Source: Clostridia bacterium
GTDB lineage: Bacteria > Bacillota > Clostridia > Christensenellales > CAG-138
Direction of reading: 5' to 3'
DNA length: 35,308 bases
Assembly: GCA_017619735.1 (NCBI GenBank)
Contig: JAFZRT010000006.1
Span: 1 to 35,308, forward strand
Shown here: in pieces, positions 22,784 to 30,059 of the stretch
Position numbering within the stretch: the stretch's first letter is position 1
How the letters are laid out: each line of letters starts with the position of its first letter
Position numbers and translations under genes: made by a program
Notes under the pieces: model-generated
Told to the model about the DNA's origin: nothing
The model's database searches: none
What the model saw: only the letters and a program-made list of their open reading frames with translations

Positions 22784-23618
22784 TCCTGACCTCTTCCCCG
22801 CAGAGCGACTGCGCGAGCTTGTCGAGCCAGCTGCCCTCAAAGAGCTCTATGAGGCCGACGTCGCAGGCGGCGGCGAGCTTCGGATCGATGGGCAGCTTTG
22901 CCACGTTCAGTATGCCGTATGTGTTCGCGATCTCCTCAACGTGGCTCTCGCCGTAGATCTTGTGCTTCGCATGGCAGTCGGGGCACTCGAAATAGCTCAT
23001 GTTCTCGACGATGCCGAGTATGGGGATATTCATCATGCCGGCCATCTTCACGGCCTTTTCGACTATCATGGAGACGAGCTCCTGCGGGCTGGTGACGACG
23101 ATAATGCCGTCGACGGGCAGGGACTGGAACACGGTGAGGGGAACGTCGCCCGTTCCCGGAGGCATGTCGACGAACATGAAATCAACGTCCTTCCAGACGA
23201 CCTCCGTCCAGAACTGCTTGACGGTGCCCGCGATGACCGGGCCGCGCCAGATGACGGGATCGGACGGGTTTTCGAGCAGGAGGTTGATGGACATGACGTC
23301 GATGCCCGTCTTGGTCTTGACGGGGTAGATGCCGAATCCGTCGCCCTCGGCGGACTGACCGTCTATGCCGAAGAGCCGGGGTATGGACGGGCCGGTAAGG
23401 TCGGCGTCGAGCACGGCGGCCTTGAAGCCGGCGCGCTGCATTATCGTCGCCAGAAGGGAGGTGACGAGGGACTTGCCCACGCCGCCCTTGCCGCTGATGA
23501 CGGCGATGACCTTTTTCACGCTGGAAAGCTCGTGCGGCTTTTCGATGAGGCTCTTCGGATCGCGTGAAGAGCAGTTTTCGCTGCATGTGCTGCAGTCATG
23601 GGTGCAGTTTTCGCTCAT
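22776..23618 (-). CDS. Mrp/NBP35-family P-loop ATPase, probable Fe-S cluster carrier
   Basis: A 280-residue protein. The N-terminus is cysteine-rich (C5, C9, C12, C16), as in Nbp35-type proteins. Residues 43-50 are the deviant Walker A motif GKGGVGKS, with DADLTGPSIP and MPPGTGD following. C212-PDC-215 is the CxxC pair that bridges an Fe-S cluster at the dimer interface in this family. It is expected to load and hand over 4Fe-4S clusters in the cytoplasm. It is the first gene of the operon; its promoter is at 23686-23713 and it overlaps the next gene by 8 nt. The leader has a 7-bp hairpin (23643-23659) just ahead of the ribosome site AAGGAG. Confidence 0.92.
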   Translation of the reverse strand: MSENCTHDCSTCSENCSSRDPKSLIEKPHELSSVKKVIAVISGKGGVGKSLVTSLLATIMQRAGFKAAVLDADLTGPSIPRLFGIDGQSAEGDGFGIYPVKTKTGIDVMSINLLLENPSDPVIWRGPVIAGTVKQFWTEVVWKDVDFMFVDMPPGTGDVPLTVFQSLPVDGIIVVTSPQELVSMIVEKAVKMAGMMNIPILGIVENMSYFECPDCHAKHKIYGESHVEEIANTYGILNVAKLPIDPKLAAACDVGLIELFEGSWLDKLAQSLCGEEVRNG

Positions 23619-23685
23619 TGGATCTTAAGCTCCTTTTCCTTTGCGGAGCATGGCTCCGCCAATTGAGTATTTGACCGTTGATTCA

Positions 23686-23713
23686 ATTATATCCCAACGG
23701 GAAACTATGTCAA
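23686..23713 (-). promoter_or_regulatory. Promoter of the mrp-tsaD operon
   Basis: TTGACA (23708-23713), 16 nt, TATAAT (23686-23691) on the minus strand. It is back-to-back with the plus-strand promoter at 23752-23780. Confidence 0.82.
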
Positions 23714-23751
23714 GCGAATAAAAAACATATACGGTTTTTGGGCTTTGGACC

Positions 23752-23780
23752 TTGATAGATCCCGCCCGTTATGGTATAAA
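23752..23780 (+). promoter_or_regulatory. Promoter of the DUF815-like ATPase gene
   Basis: TTGATA (23752-23757), 17 nt, TATAAA (23775-23780), 35 nt ahead of the ATG. GGGAGG precedes the ATG at 23816. Confidence 0.75.
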
Positions 23781-23815
23781 TAAAGCAGAAATAATGCGTT
23801 TTCGGGAGGCGTAAC

Positions 23816-25129
23816 ATGCGCGATCTTCACGAACTGACATGGAGCGAGGGCACGGAGGCCGTACTGGCCCTCCTGCCGAGGCTGACGGTGCTGCGCGGCA
23901 TGCTTGAATCGAAGCCCCTGCGCGAGCTGATGCGCTGCTGCGAGGCGGTGATAGATGGCGATATCCGCACGGCGGCGAACGCCTGCTTCGGCATGACGAG
24001 CGCGCTCCTGCGCGGCAATTACCGCCGAGTGAGCGGGGATCTGTGGAAGGACTTCATACTGCACAAGCTCCTGCTCGAGCCGCATCCCTTCGCGCGGATG
24101 GCCGCCTCGAACCGCCTCGACGAGGCACTGTACGACGGGCTGAAGGAGGATATGGACGTCCTGTTCAGCCTGCGCGGACTGGACGGAGAGACCCTCTACC
24201 GCTTCATTCAGGAGCGTTATAAGGAGCTCAAGCAGAAGGCCCGCCCGAACAAGGATTCCGCGACTCGTCTCGCGGAGGCCGCGTGGGGCGGCAGCGCCGT
24301 CCGTCCCGCACAGGAGGAGAACGTCCAGCCCATGCCCGCCCTGCCCGCGTTCCTGCCCGCAGGCGCGCCCTCCTGGGGCTACGGCGAGGAGGAGCTCAGG
24401 GACAGCTGGACCGCCGACGAGGCGCTGGAGGAGATGTACCACCGCCTGCTCGAAAGCGAGAACGACTGGTCCTGCATGGCGGAGGACGTGTGGAACTTCT
24501 TCACCGCCTACGGCACGGGCATATTCCTCAAGGAAAGGATGTTCATGTGGCGCCGCGGGGCGCTCTTCCCCATGGAGGATATGCGGCTCGCCGCCGCGTT
24601 CCCCCTCATGGAGAGGGAGTACCGCGTCTGCCTCGATCACGCTATAGAGTTCATGCGCGGCAACAGCGCGGAACCCATGCTCATAACGGGCGAAAGCGGC
24701 ATGGGCAAGACCACCATGCTCTTCTCCCTCGCGGACGAGCTGCCGGAGATGCGGTTCGTCTACGTCCCCGGCTGCAGGCAGATATCGGAGCTCGCGCCGC
24801 TCTTCGATCTGCTTAAGAATCAGCCGCTGAAGTTCATGGTCGCCCTCGACGACGCGGAGATATCGGGCTTCGCCCTTCGCGCGATACCCGGCAACGTGCT
24901 CCTGACGGCCGCGGCCGCGGAGACGAAATGCGCGGGCTTCACAAAGCGGGTCTCGCTGCCCGCTCCCCGGCTCGACGCCTTTGCGGACATGGTGCAGACC
25001 CTGCTCGAGGAGGCCGGCGTTTCCCTCCCGCGGGAGAGGGTGCGCGCCGCCTGCGTCGATCATCAGGTCGATTCGAAGGGCGAGCTGACCGTCGCCGCCG
25101 CGGTCGCCGTGGCGAACGGCTTGAAATGA
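23816..25129 (+). CDS. DUF815-like AAA-type ATPase
   Basis: A 437-residue cytoplasmic protein. The C-terminal half is a P-loop ATPase: Walker A G292-ESGMGKT-299 and a Walker B-like KFMVALDDAE near 337-346. The YGTGIFLKERMFMWR stretch (about 232-246) before it and the L-x-x-LF-x-LLKNQPLKF region resemble DUF815, a family of AAA-type ATPases of unknown target. The N-terminal 200 residues are helical with no recognised domain, and a Pro/Ala-rich linker lies near 160-190. It has its own promoter divergent from the mrp operon and ends 130 nt before the next gene. Function unknown. Confidence 0.78.
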   Translation: MRDLHELTWSEGTEAVLALLPRLTVLRGMLESKPLRELMRCCEAVIDGDIRTAANACFGMTSALLRGNYRRVSGDLWKDFILHKLLLEPHPFARMAASNRLDEALYDGLKEDMDVLFSLRGLDGETLYRFIQERYKELKQKARPNKDSATRLAEAAWGGSAVRPAQEENVQPMPALPAFLPAGAPSWGYGEEELRDSWTADEALEEMYHRLLESENDWSCMAEDVWNFFTAYGTGIFLKERMFMWRRGALFPMEDMRLAAAFPLMEREYRVCLDHAIEFMRGNSAEPMLITGESGMGKTTMLFSLADELPEMRFVYVPGCRQISELAPLFDLLKNQPLKFMVALDDAEISGFALRAIPGNVLLTAAAAETKCAGFTKRVSLPAPRLDAFADMVQTLLEEAGVSLPRERVRAACVDHQVDSKGELTVAAAVAVANGLK

Positions 25130-25149
25130 GATGCAAGCATTATCCGTCG

Positions 25150-25183
25150 GGTCCATGGCCCCGGGCGACCGGAGCGATGGACC
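25150..25183 (+). terminator. Possible terminator hairpin after the DUF815-like gene
   Basis: GGTCCAT (25150-25156) pairs with ATGGACC (25177-25183) around a 20-nt loop; it is followed by TTAATAATATCCCTTTT, so the T-tail is poor. It separates the DUF815-like gene from the ECF promoter. Confidence 0.35.
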
Positions 25184-25210
25184 TTAATAATATCCCTTTT
25201 GTGAAAAAGC

Positions 25211-25238
25211 GTTACACTCCCGCCCCGTTTATCGTCTT
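25211..25238 (+). promoter_or_regulatory. Candidate ECF-type (autoregulated) promoter
   Basis: GTTACA (25211-25216), 16 nt, CGTCTT (25233-25238), 21 nt before the ATG. A -10 of CGTC type is characteristic of ECF sigma factors of Bacillota, and the same element with the same spacing lies ahead of the ECF gene at 29330-29890. No sigma-A promoter is obvious here. Confidence 0.6.
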
Positions 25239-25259
25239 TACGGGTGAAAGGAGCTTTGC

Positions 25260-25823
25260 ATGAGCGACAGCGACATAACGGCGCTCTTCTTCGACAGGAA
25301 CGAGCAGGCCATAGCGGAGACTCAACGGAAGTACGGGGATTACTGCCGCAGTATCGCGCGCCGCATACTGAGCGACCCGCGCGACGCGGAGGAGGCGGTA
25401 TCCGACGCGCTCCTCACGGCGTGGAACAGCATCCCCCCGGCCAGACCCAAGAGCTTCTCCTCGTACATCGGCCGCCTCTGCCGCAATGCGGCGCTCGACC
25501 GCGCGAGGCATAACGCAAGGGCGAAGCGCGGCGGCGGAGAGTACGAGGCCGTGCTCGACGAGATAGCCGAGCTCGTACCGAGCGGGGACGCGGGGCCGGA
25601 GGAGCAGGCGGAAATGCGGGAGACCTCCGCCGCGGTAAACGCGTTTTTGTCCGAGCTGCCGAAGAAGAAGAGGATGATATTCGTGCAGAGGTATTGGTAC
25701 CTCATGAGCGCGGAGGAGATAGCGCGGGAGCATTTCATGACCCCCGCCGCCGTTAGGATGCTCCTGTCAAGGCTGCGCGCAAAGCTTTCCGAACGTCTTG
25801 AAAGGGAAGGCATTTCGAAATGA
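25260..25823 (+). CDS. ECF RNA polymerase sigma factor
   Basis: A 187-residue ECF sigma factor. Region 2 is YGDYCRSIARRILSDPRDAEEAVSDALLTAWNSIPPARP; the FSSYIGRLCRNAALDRARH segment is the rest of sigma-2; region 4 is LPKKKRMIFVQRYWYLMSAEEIAREHFMTPAAVRMLLSRLRAKL. Good ribosome site (AAAGGAG). It overlaps the next gene by 4 nt (ATGA), so a cognate membrane partner follows directly, and it has an ECF-type promoter upstream. Its sequence in region 4 is close to that of the ECF at 29330-29890 and distinct from the one at 12585-13142. Confidence 0.93.
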   Translation: MSDSDITALFFDRNEQAIAETQRKYGDYCRSIARRILSDPRDAEEAVSDALLTAWNSIPPARPKSFSSYIGRLCRNAALDRARHNARAKRGGGEYEAVLDEIAELVPSGDAGPEEQAEMRETSAAVNAFLSELPKKKRMIFVQRYWYLMSAEEIAREHFMTPAAVRMLLSRLRAKLSERLEREGISK

Positions 25824-26860
25824 ACAAGAACAACATGATGGATATAATGGGGGATTTCGACCCCGAATTCGTAAAGGAGGCCCGCCCGAGGGAACGCAAA
25901 AGGCTGTTCCTGCGAATAGGCGTGCTGATACTCGCTGCGCTTATAATCGCCGCGGCGGCGATCGCGCTGCCCAAGCTCCGCGGGTGCGCGGACAGGAAAG
26001 TCCCCGTCACGGAGACGGTCAAGACCGCCTCGTTCCTGCTGTTTGCGGAGGGCGAAGGCGCGATTATGCTCGCCATGGAAAGGGGCATGCCGAAGAGACC
26101 TTCGGATATCTGCGTCAGCGGGGGCGAATTGTTCATACTCAATTCCGCCGCAAACAACATACTCCGCTTCGGCATTGACGGCGAATACCGCGGCACGATC
26201 CGCATCGGCGAGTTCTTCGACCGTGAAAGCTGGCCCGACCGGCTGATCGTCGGAGGCTCGAAGCTGTACGTGCTCGACCTTTACGGCTGGGTCAAGGTCT
26301 TTGACAGGGCGACGGGAGAGCTCGTTAAAAAGTCCCTGCTGCCTCTCAAGGCGATCGGGGATTCGAAGGACGAGTATGAAAGCGTATTCTACGGCGACGG
26401 CAGGGTCATAGGCGCGTACGAGCGGGACGGACTTCTCATCTGCGTCATAGCCGGCCCGACCGGCAGCGTCAGCTCCTACGCCTACGACCCGGGCTCCGGC
26501 ACGTTCACGGAGCAGGACGCATACGGCTTCTCCGGCATGTGGCTGGGCTTCGGCCGACTGCGCTCGAACGAGACGAAAAAGGCATGGAACGTCGACCTGG
26601 ACGAATGGCGGGCGGAAAAGCTGCTCGGCGTCCGGGATGACGGCGCGCTCATGATATGCGCGTACACGAAGGCGGAGGAGGAGCCCTATCCCCGCATGGC
26701 GTTTGCGATAGCTCCAAACGGCAGGGTCGTATCGCGGACGGAAAAGCTGGAGCCGGGCGATTTCTACGCAATGTGCATGGGGGACGACGGCCATGTCTAC
26801 GCCCTCGTGCAGGATGGATCGGAGTTCAGACTGCTGGATCTCACGGCCGTGCCCGAATGA
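25820..26860 (+). CDS. Membrane-anchored extracellular propeller-like protein, probable anti-sigma partner
   Basis: A 346-residue protein with a ~30-residue charged cytoplasmic N-terminus, one membrane helix (about 31-50) and an extracellular domain of about 290 residues. The latter has repeated strand-turn units such as GGELFILNSAANNILRFGIDG, GSKLYVLDLYGWVKVFD and DGHVYALVQDGSEFRLLDL, spaced like blades of an NHL/beta-propeller fold. It overlaps the ECF gene by 4 nt and sits where anti-sigma factors sit. It is not homologous in detail to the larger propeller protein at 10448-12592 but has the same layout. The anti-sigma role and the ligand are inference. A strong terminator follows the stop. 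Confidence 0.75.
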   Translation: MNKNNMMDIMGDFDPEFVKEARPRERKRLFLRIGVLILAALIIAAAAIALPKLRGCADRKVPVTETVKTASFLLFAEGEGAIMLAMERGMPKRPSDICVSGGELFILNSAANNILRFGIDGEYRGTIRIGEFFDRESWPDRLIVGGSKLYVLDLYGWVKVFDRATGELVKKSLLPLKAIGDSKDEYESVFYGDGRVIGAYERDGLLICVIAGPTGSVSSYAYDPGSGTFTEQDAYGFSGMWLGFGRLRSNETKKAWNVDLDEWRAEKLLGVRDDGALMICAYTKAEEEPYPRMAFAIAPNGRVVSRTEKLEPGDFYAMCMGDDGHVYALVQDGSEFRLLDLTAVPE

Positions 26861-26871
26861 TGAACGATAAA

Positions 26872-26903
26872 GAAGGCCTCCTGACGGAGGCCTTCTTTCT
26901 TTT
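26872..26903. terminator. Bidirectional intrinsic terminator
   Basis: A perfect 10-bp stem GAAGGCCTCC/GGAGGCCTTC with TGAC loop; T-rich on the plus side (TTTCTTTT) and TTTATCGTT on the minus side. It ends the ECF/propeller operon and, read the other way, tyrS. Confidence 0.9.
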
Positions 26904-26907
26904 CGCA

Positions 26908-28122
26908 TTATTTCGCCACGGCCTTGTGGAATATCTTTTTGCCCTTACGGATCTTGACGCCCTCCGTAAAGCGCGCCTTCTCGATGACGAGGCCGATATC
27001 GGCGACCTTCTCGCCGTCGACGGCGACGCCGCCCTGCTGGATGAGGCGTCTCGCCTCGCCCTTCGACGCGGCAAGAGAGCAGGCCACCATGAGGTCGATC
27101 ACGTTTATGCCCTCGTCGGGGATATCGAGCTCGGTCGTGGGCATGTTGGAATCGTCGCCGCCGCCCGAAAAGAGCGCGTGGCTGGCCTCCTTCGCTTTAT
27201 CCGCCTCCCCCTTGCCGTGGACGAGCGCGGTGAGCTCGTATGCAAGGAGCTCCTTCTTCTCGTTGATGCGGGAGGGATCCCATTTTTCGATCTCCTCGAT
27301 CTGCTCGATGGGGATGAAGGTGAGCATGCGGATGCACTTCATTACGTCCGCGTCGCCGACGTTGCGCCAGTACTGGAAGAACTCGAACGGCGTTGTCTTG
27401 TTGGGGTCGAGCCATACGGCGTTGCCGGCGGTCTTGCCCATCTTCTTGCCCTGCGAATCGGTGAGCAGCGTGATCGTCATCGCGTGCGCGTCCTCGCCCA
27501 GCTTCCTGCGGATGAGCTCCGTGCCGCCGAGCATGTTCGACCACTGGTCGTCGCCGCCGAACTGCAGATTGACGCCCTTGTTCTTGAACAGCCAGTAGAA
27601 GTCGTAAGACTGCATTATCATATAGTTGAACTCAAGGAAGGAAAGCCCCTTCTCCATGCGCTGCTTGTAGCACTCGGCGCGGAGCATGTTGTTCACGGAG
27701 AAGCACGCGCCGACCTCGCGCAGGAGCTCGACGTAGTTGAGGTTCAGGAGCCAGTCGGCGTTGTTGACCATCTCGGCCTTGCCCGGGCCGAACTCGATAA
27801 AGCGCTCCATCTGACGCTTGAAGCACTCGGCGTTGTGATCGATATCCTCCCTCGTCAGCATCTTGCGCATGTCGGTCCTTCCGGAGGGGTCGCCTATCAT
27901 GGTCGTGCCTCCGCCGATCAGCGCGATGGGCTTGTTGCCCGCCATCTGCAGACGCTTCATGAGCGTCAGCGCCATGAAATGACCGGCGGTCAGGCTGTCC
28001 GCAGTGCAGTCGAAGCCGATGTAGAACTTCGCCTCGCCCGCGTTGACGAGCTTCTCGATCTCCTCTTCGTTGGTGACCTGGGCGATGAGGCCTCGGGCCT
28101 TGAGTTCGTCGTAGATCTTCAT
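26908..28122 (-). CDS. tyrS: Tyrosyl-tRNA synthetase
   Basis: A 404-residue class I synthetase that charges tRNA-Tyr. The HIGH-type motif is in DCTADSLTAGHF (residues 38-49) and the KMSKS-type loop is K227-MGKT-231. Tyrosine-pocket segments include FIEFGPGKAEMVNNADWLLN and QFGGDDQWSNM. The C-terminal region (LMVACSLAASKGEARRLIQQ and after) is the S4 RNA-binding domain. The variant TAGH and KMGKT belong to the TyrZ-like branch of bacterial TyrRS. Expression is controlled by the T-box leader upstream, the only visible control. Terminated by the shared bidirectional terminator. Confidence 0.97.
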   Translation of the reverse strand: MKIYDELKARGLIAQVTNEEEIEKLVNAGEAKFYIGFDCTADSLTAGHFMALTLMKRLQMAGNKPIALIGGGTTMIGDPSGRTDMRKMLTREDIDHNAECFKRQMERFIEFGPGKAEMVNNADWLLNLNYVELLREVGACFSVNNMLRAECYKQRMEKGLSFLEFNYMIMQSYDFYWLFKNKGVNLQFGGDDQWSNMLGGTELIRRKLGEDAHAMTITLLTDSQGKKMGKTAGNAVWLDPNKTTPFEFFQYWRNVGDADVMKCIRMLTFIPIEQIEEIEKWDPSRINEKKELLAYELTALVHGKGEADKAKEASHALFSGGGDDSNMPTTELDIPDEGINVIDLMVACSLAASKGEARRLIQQGGVAVDGEKVADIGLVIEKARFTEGVKIRKGKKIFHKAVAK

Positions 28123-28140
28123 AGTATCGTTCCTTTCAAA

Positions 28141-28385
28141 TTATAAATCCCCGCTTCCTTACGGAAACGGGGACGATAGAATACCGTGGTACCACCCCGA
28201 TTCGGAGCATAAGCTCCCTCATCGGAAGGCTGTAACGGGCCCGCCCGGCCGCGCCTACTCGGGATCCCCTTTCGGACGGCTGCTCCGGGATGTATTCGCG
28301 TTCGCTCTTTTCACGCCCTCGCACCGACCGGGCGCTCTCTTTGAAGAAGAAACGGACCTACTTGTTCCCTTCATCGCAAATATTG
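28141..28385 (-). promoter_or_regulatory. T-box riboswitch (Tyr, UAC specifier)
   Basis: The tyrS leader carries the T-box core GGGTGGTACCACGG (28184-28198) on the minus strand, a specifier loop GAATACATC in which UAC (28292-28294) matches Tyr, and an AG-bulge-type GAGAGCGCC segment. A terminator, CCCCGTTTCC-gta-AGGAAGCGGGG then TTTATAATTT (28141-28172), lies at the end, just before the tyrS ribosome site. Uncharged tRNA-Tyr pairing at both sites is expected to favour the antiterminator and raise expression. No gene lies in 28123-28427. Confidence 0.93.
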
Positions 28386-28390
28386 CGTGA

Positions 28391-28419
28391 AGTATAACAC
28401 ACCGGAAACGGAATTGCAA
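28391..28419 (-). promoter_or_regulatory. Promoter of the tyrS T-box transcript
   Basis: TTGCAA (28414-28419), 17 nt, TATACT (28391-28396) on the minus strand. Its -35 box lies 9 nt after the stop codon of the anti-sigma-like gene. Confidence 0.78.
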
Positions 28420-28427
28420 GCACTTTT

Positions 28428-29333
28428 TTACGCCCCGGGGATGAGATCCGCAAACGTGCCGAATGTGAACGAGCGGACGTATTCCTCAACGGGATGAGCC
28501 CACTCCGTATTGGTGGAGCTCAGGCGGATATCGACCGCATACGCGCCGCGTTCGCCGACGAACGAGCTGCGGATCCGCGTGGAGCTTTCGGGGGCGTCCT
28601 CCGTGTCCGGGGCGCGAAGAATGCGCGTGAACTCGGGGAATTCGTAAACGGAAGGATGATCCGGCGTCACGCCCTCCCGCGCATACCATGCGAGCCACCC
28701 GTCGTACGAGGAGAGCTCACCGTCGATCCATATCGTGATGCGGCAGTAATCGCCGTTGTTCTCCCTGCTCTTCATTATAAAGTCTGCATACCTGTCGGAG
28801 TTCTCCCAATTCCCGAATATGTAATAGTTGAACCACATGAGCTCGAACATATCCGAGCGGGGAAGGGGCACGTTCTTCAAAAGCTCCATCACGTCAAGCA
28901 TATCCTCCCGCGAATCTATGCCGTTCATAATAAGAGAGTGCCCGTCGGAGCCGTCCATGAGCATCTCCGCGTATTCCGCGTCCGTCAGGGTGAGAGCCGT
29001 CCCGAACATATCGGAGAGATCCGCATACGATCCGGCATAGATGGAACGGGGAGGCTCGCTGATAAACTCCGTGGGCTTCGGAGCGACCGTTTCTGCGTGG
29101 TCGGTGATCGCCGGGACGGGAGTCGCCGACGCCTGGTAGGGATCCCTGCCTCTGCCGAGCGCGCTCTTCACAGCGAACGCGGCGCCCGCCGCCAACACGA
29201 GGCACGCCGCGGCGGCGATCCACCGAGCCGCGCTCCTTCGTGACGCTGCAGCCCTTTGACGCAGAGCCGCGACCTCGTCAACGTATTCTTCGGAAACGCC
29301 TTCAAGGGCGTCGATTATATCTTCGTTCTTCAT
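28428..29333 (-). CDS. Anti-sigma-factor-like membrane protein
   Basis: A 301-residue protein. A cytoplasmic N-terminus MKNEDIIDALEGVSEEYVDE (as often seen in proteins encoded after ECF genes in Clostridia) is followed by a basic stretch and one membrane helix (about 37-55), a Pro/Thr linker, and an extracellular domain of about 210 residues (YADLSDMFGT to the end). The ectodomain has no propeller-like repeats, in contrast to the other two ECF partners, and is not recognised. It overlaps the ECF gene by 4 nt, so translation is coupled. The anti-sigma role is inferred from position and topology. Confidence 0.75.
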   Translation of the reverse strand: MKNEDIIDALEGVSEEYVDEVAALRQRAAASRRSAARWIAAAACLVLAAGAAFAVKSALGRGRDPYQASATPVPAITDHAETVAPKPTEFISEPPRSIYAGSYADLSDMFGTALTLTDAEYAEMLMDGSDGHSLIMNGIDSREDMLDVMELLKNVPLPRSDMFELMWFNYYIFGNWENSDRYADFIMKSRENNGDYCRITIWIDGELSSYDGWLAWYAREGVTPDHPSVYEFPEFTRILRAPDTEDAPESSTRIRSSFVGERGAYAVDIRLSSTNTEWAHPVEEYVRSFTFGTFADLIPGA

Positions 29334-29890
29334 ACGGGATAACCTTCCTTCTCAAGAAATGCTTTCAGGCGGAGGCGGAGCCGGCGGAGCATGCTCTTCG
29401 CCTTCGAAACGCTCATGCCGGTATATGCCGCGGCATCCTTCAGGGGATCGAAGAAGTAATACCTGCCAAGGAAAAGCGCGCGCTCATCCGCGTTAAGGCC
29501 GGAAACGAAGCGGTCGATAAGCTCCTTGAGCTCGCCCGCTTCGGCCGCCGTTTCGGGAGTCGAAGCGTCGGGTATCGCCTCGCCGGCTTCCGACAGCGAT
29601 ACGGCGTACTGCGAAAGGCGGCGCTTTGCGCTGTTCATTTTGCGGTACGCGCTTATGGAGCTGTTGCGGACGAGCTTTGCGATATAGGCCGAAAGCCTTT
29701 CGGGGCGCAGAGGCGGGATGGTGTCCCAAACCTTGAGCAGCACGTCGTTCACGGCCTCCCGGCCGTCCTCGGGGCTGCCGAGGATGTTCATTGCTATCTT
29801 AAGCATGTATGCCCCGTAGCTTTGTTCGATACCCGATATCGCCGCTTCGTCCCTTGCGAAAAGCAGCTCGATCAGCTCGCTGTCTGTCAT
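29330..29890 (-). CDS. ECF RNA polymerase sigma factor
   Basis: A 186-residue ECF sigma factor. The start at ATG 29890 has AAAGGAG upstream and gives the standard MTDSELIELLFARDEAAISG beginning; the longer open frame runs through the promoter. Region 2 is YGAYMLKIAMNILGSPEDGREAVNDVLLKVWDTIPPLRP, then LSAYIAKLVRNSSISAYRK; region 4 is LNADERALFLGRYYFFDPLKDAAAYTGMSVSKAKSMLRRLRLRLKAFL. It heads an operon with the anti-sigma-like gene. A CGTC-type promoter at 29934-29961 suggests self-regulation. Confidence 0.93.
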   Translation of the reverse strand: MTDSELIELLFARDEAAISGIEQSYGAYMLKIAMNILGSPEDGREAVNDVLLKVWDTIPPLRPERLSAYIAKLVRNSSISAYRKMNSAKRRLSQYAVSLSEAGEAIPDASTPETAAEAGELKELIDRFVSGLNADERALFLGRYYFFDPLKDAAAYTGMSVSKAKSMLRRLRLRLKAFLEKEGYPV

Positions 29891-29933
29891 GGCGTTTTCT
29901 CCTTTCCCCTTGTTTCGGGCGCCTTCACTTAAT

Positions 29934-29961
29934 AAGACGCAAAAAACGAAGGCAGGTTGCA
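29934..29961 (-). promoter_or_regulatory. Candidate ECF-type (autoregulated) promoter
   Basis: On the minus strand TGCAAC (29956-29961), 16 nt, CGTCTT (29934-29939), 43 nt before the start. The -35 followed by CT and the -10 agree with ECF promoters of Bacillota, and the -10 is identical to that ahead of the 25260 ECF gene. Confidence 0.65.
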
Positions 29962-29967
29962 TCGATA

Positions 29968-29999
29968 TAAAAAATAAAAATAGCCGCAGATACTGCGGC
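29968..29999 (-). terminator. Terminator of the MATE exporter gene
   Basis: Minus strand: GCCGCA-gtatc-TGCGGC (29983-29999) followed by TATTTTTATTTTTTAT. It lies about 60 nt after the MATE stop; the GC-rich stretch between has an imperfect inverted repeat around GTTCCGC/GCGGGAAC. Confidence 0.85.
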
Positions 30000-30059
30000 A
30001 GTCGATAGAGCGGTCCCCCTCGCTGTTCCGCGGCCGCGCGCAGCGGGAACGGCGCGCGG

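Noticed and set aside
23705..25156. Minus-strand open frame of 483 codons opposite the DUF815-like gene
   Set aside because: Antisense shadow; the plus-strand gene has Walker motifs, a promoter and a GGGAGG site.
25340..26908. Minus-strand open frame of 522 codons opposite the second ECF operon
   Set aside because: Longer than the real genes but runs opposite two overlapping genes with recognised domains and has no start signals.
26656..28146. Plus-strand open frame of 496 codons opposite tyrS
   Set aside because: Antisense of a certain tyrS; it also crosses the terminator at 26872-26903.
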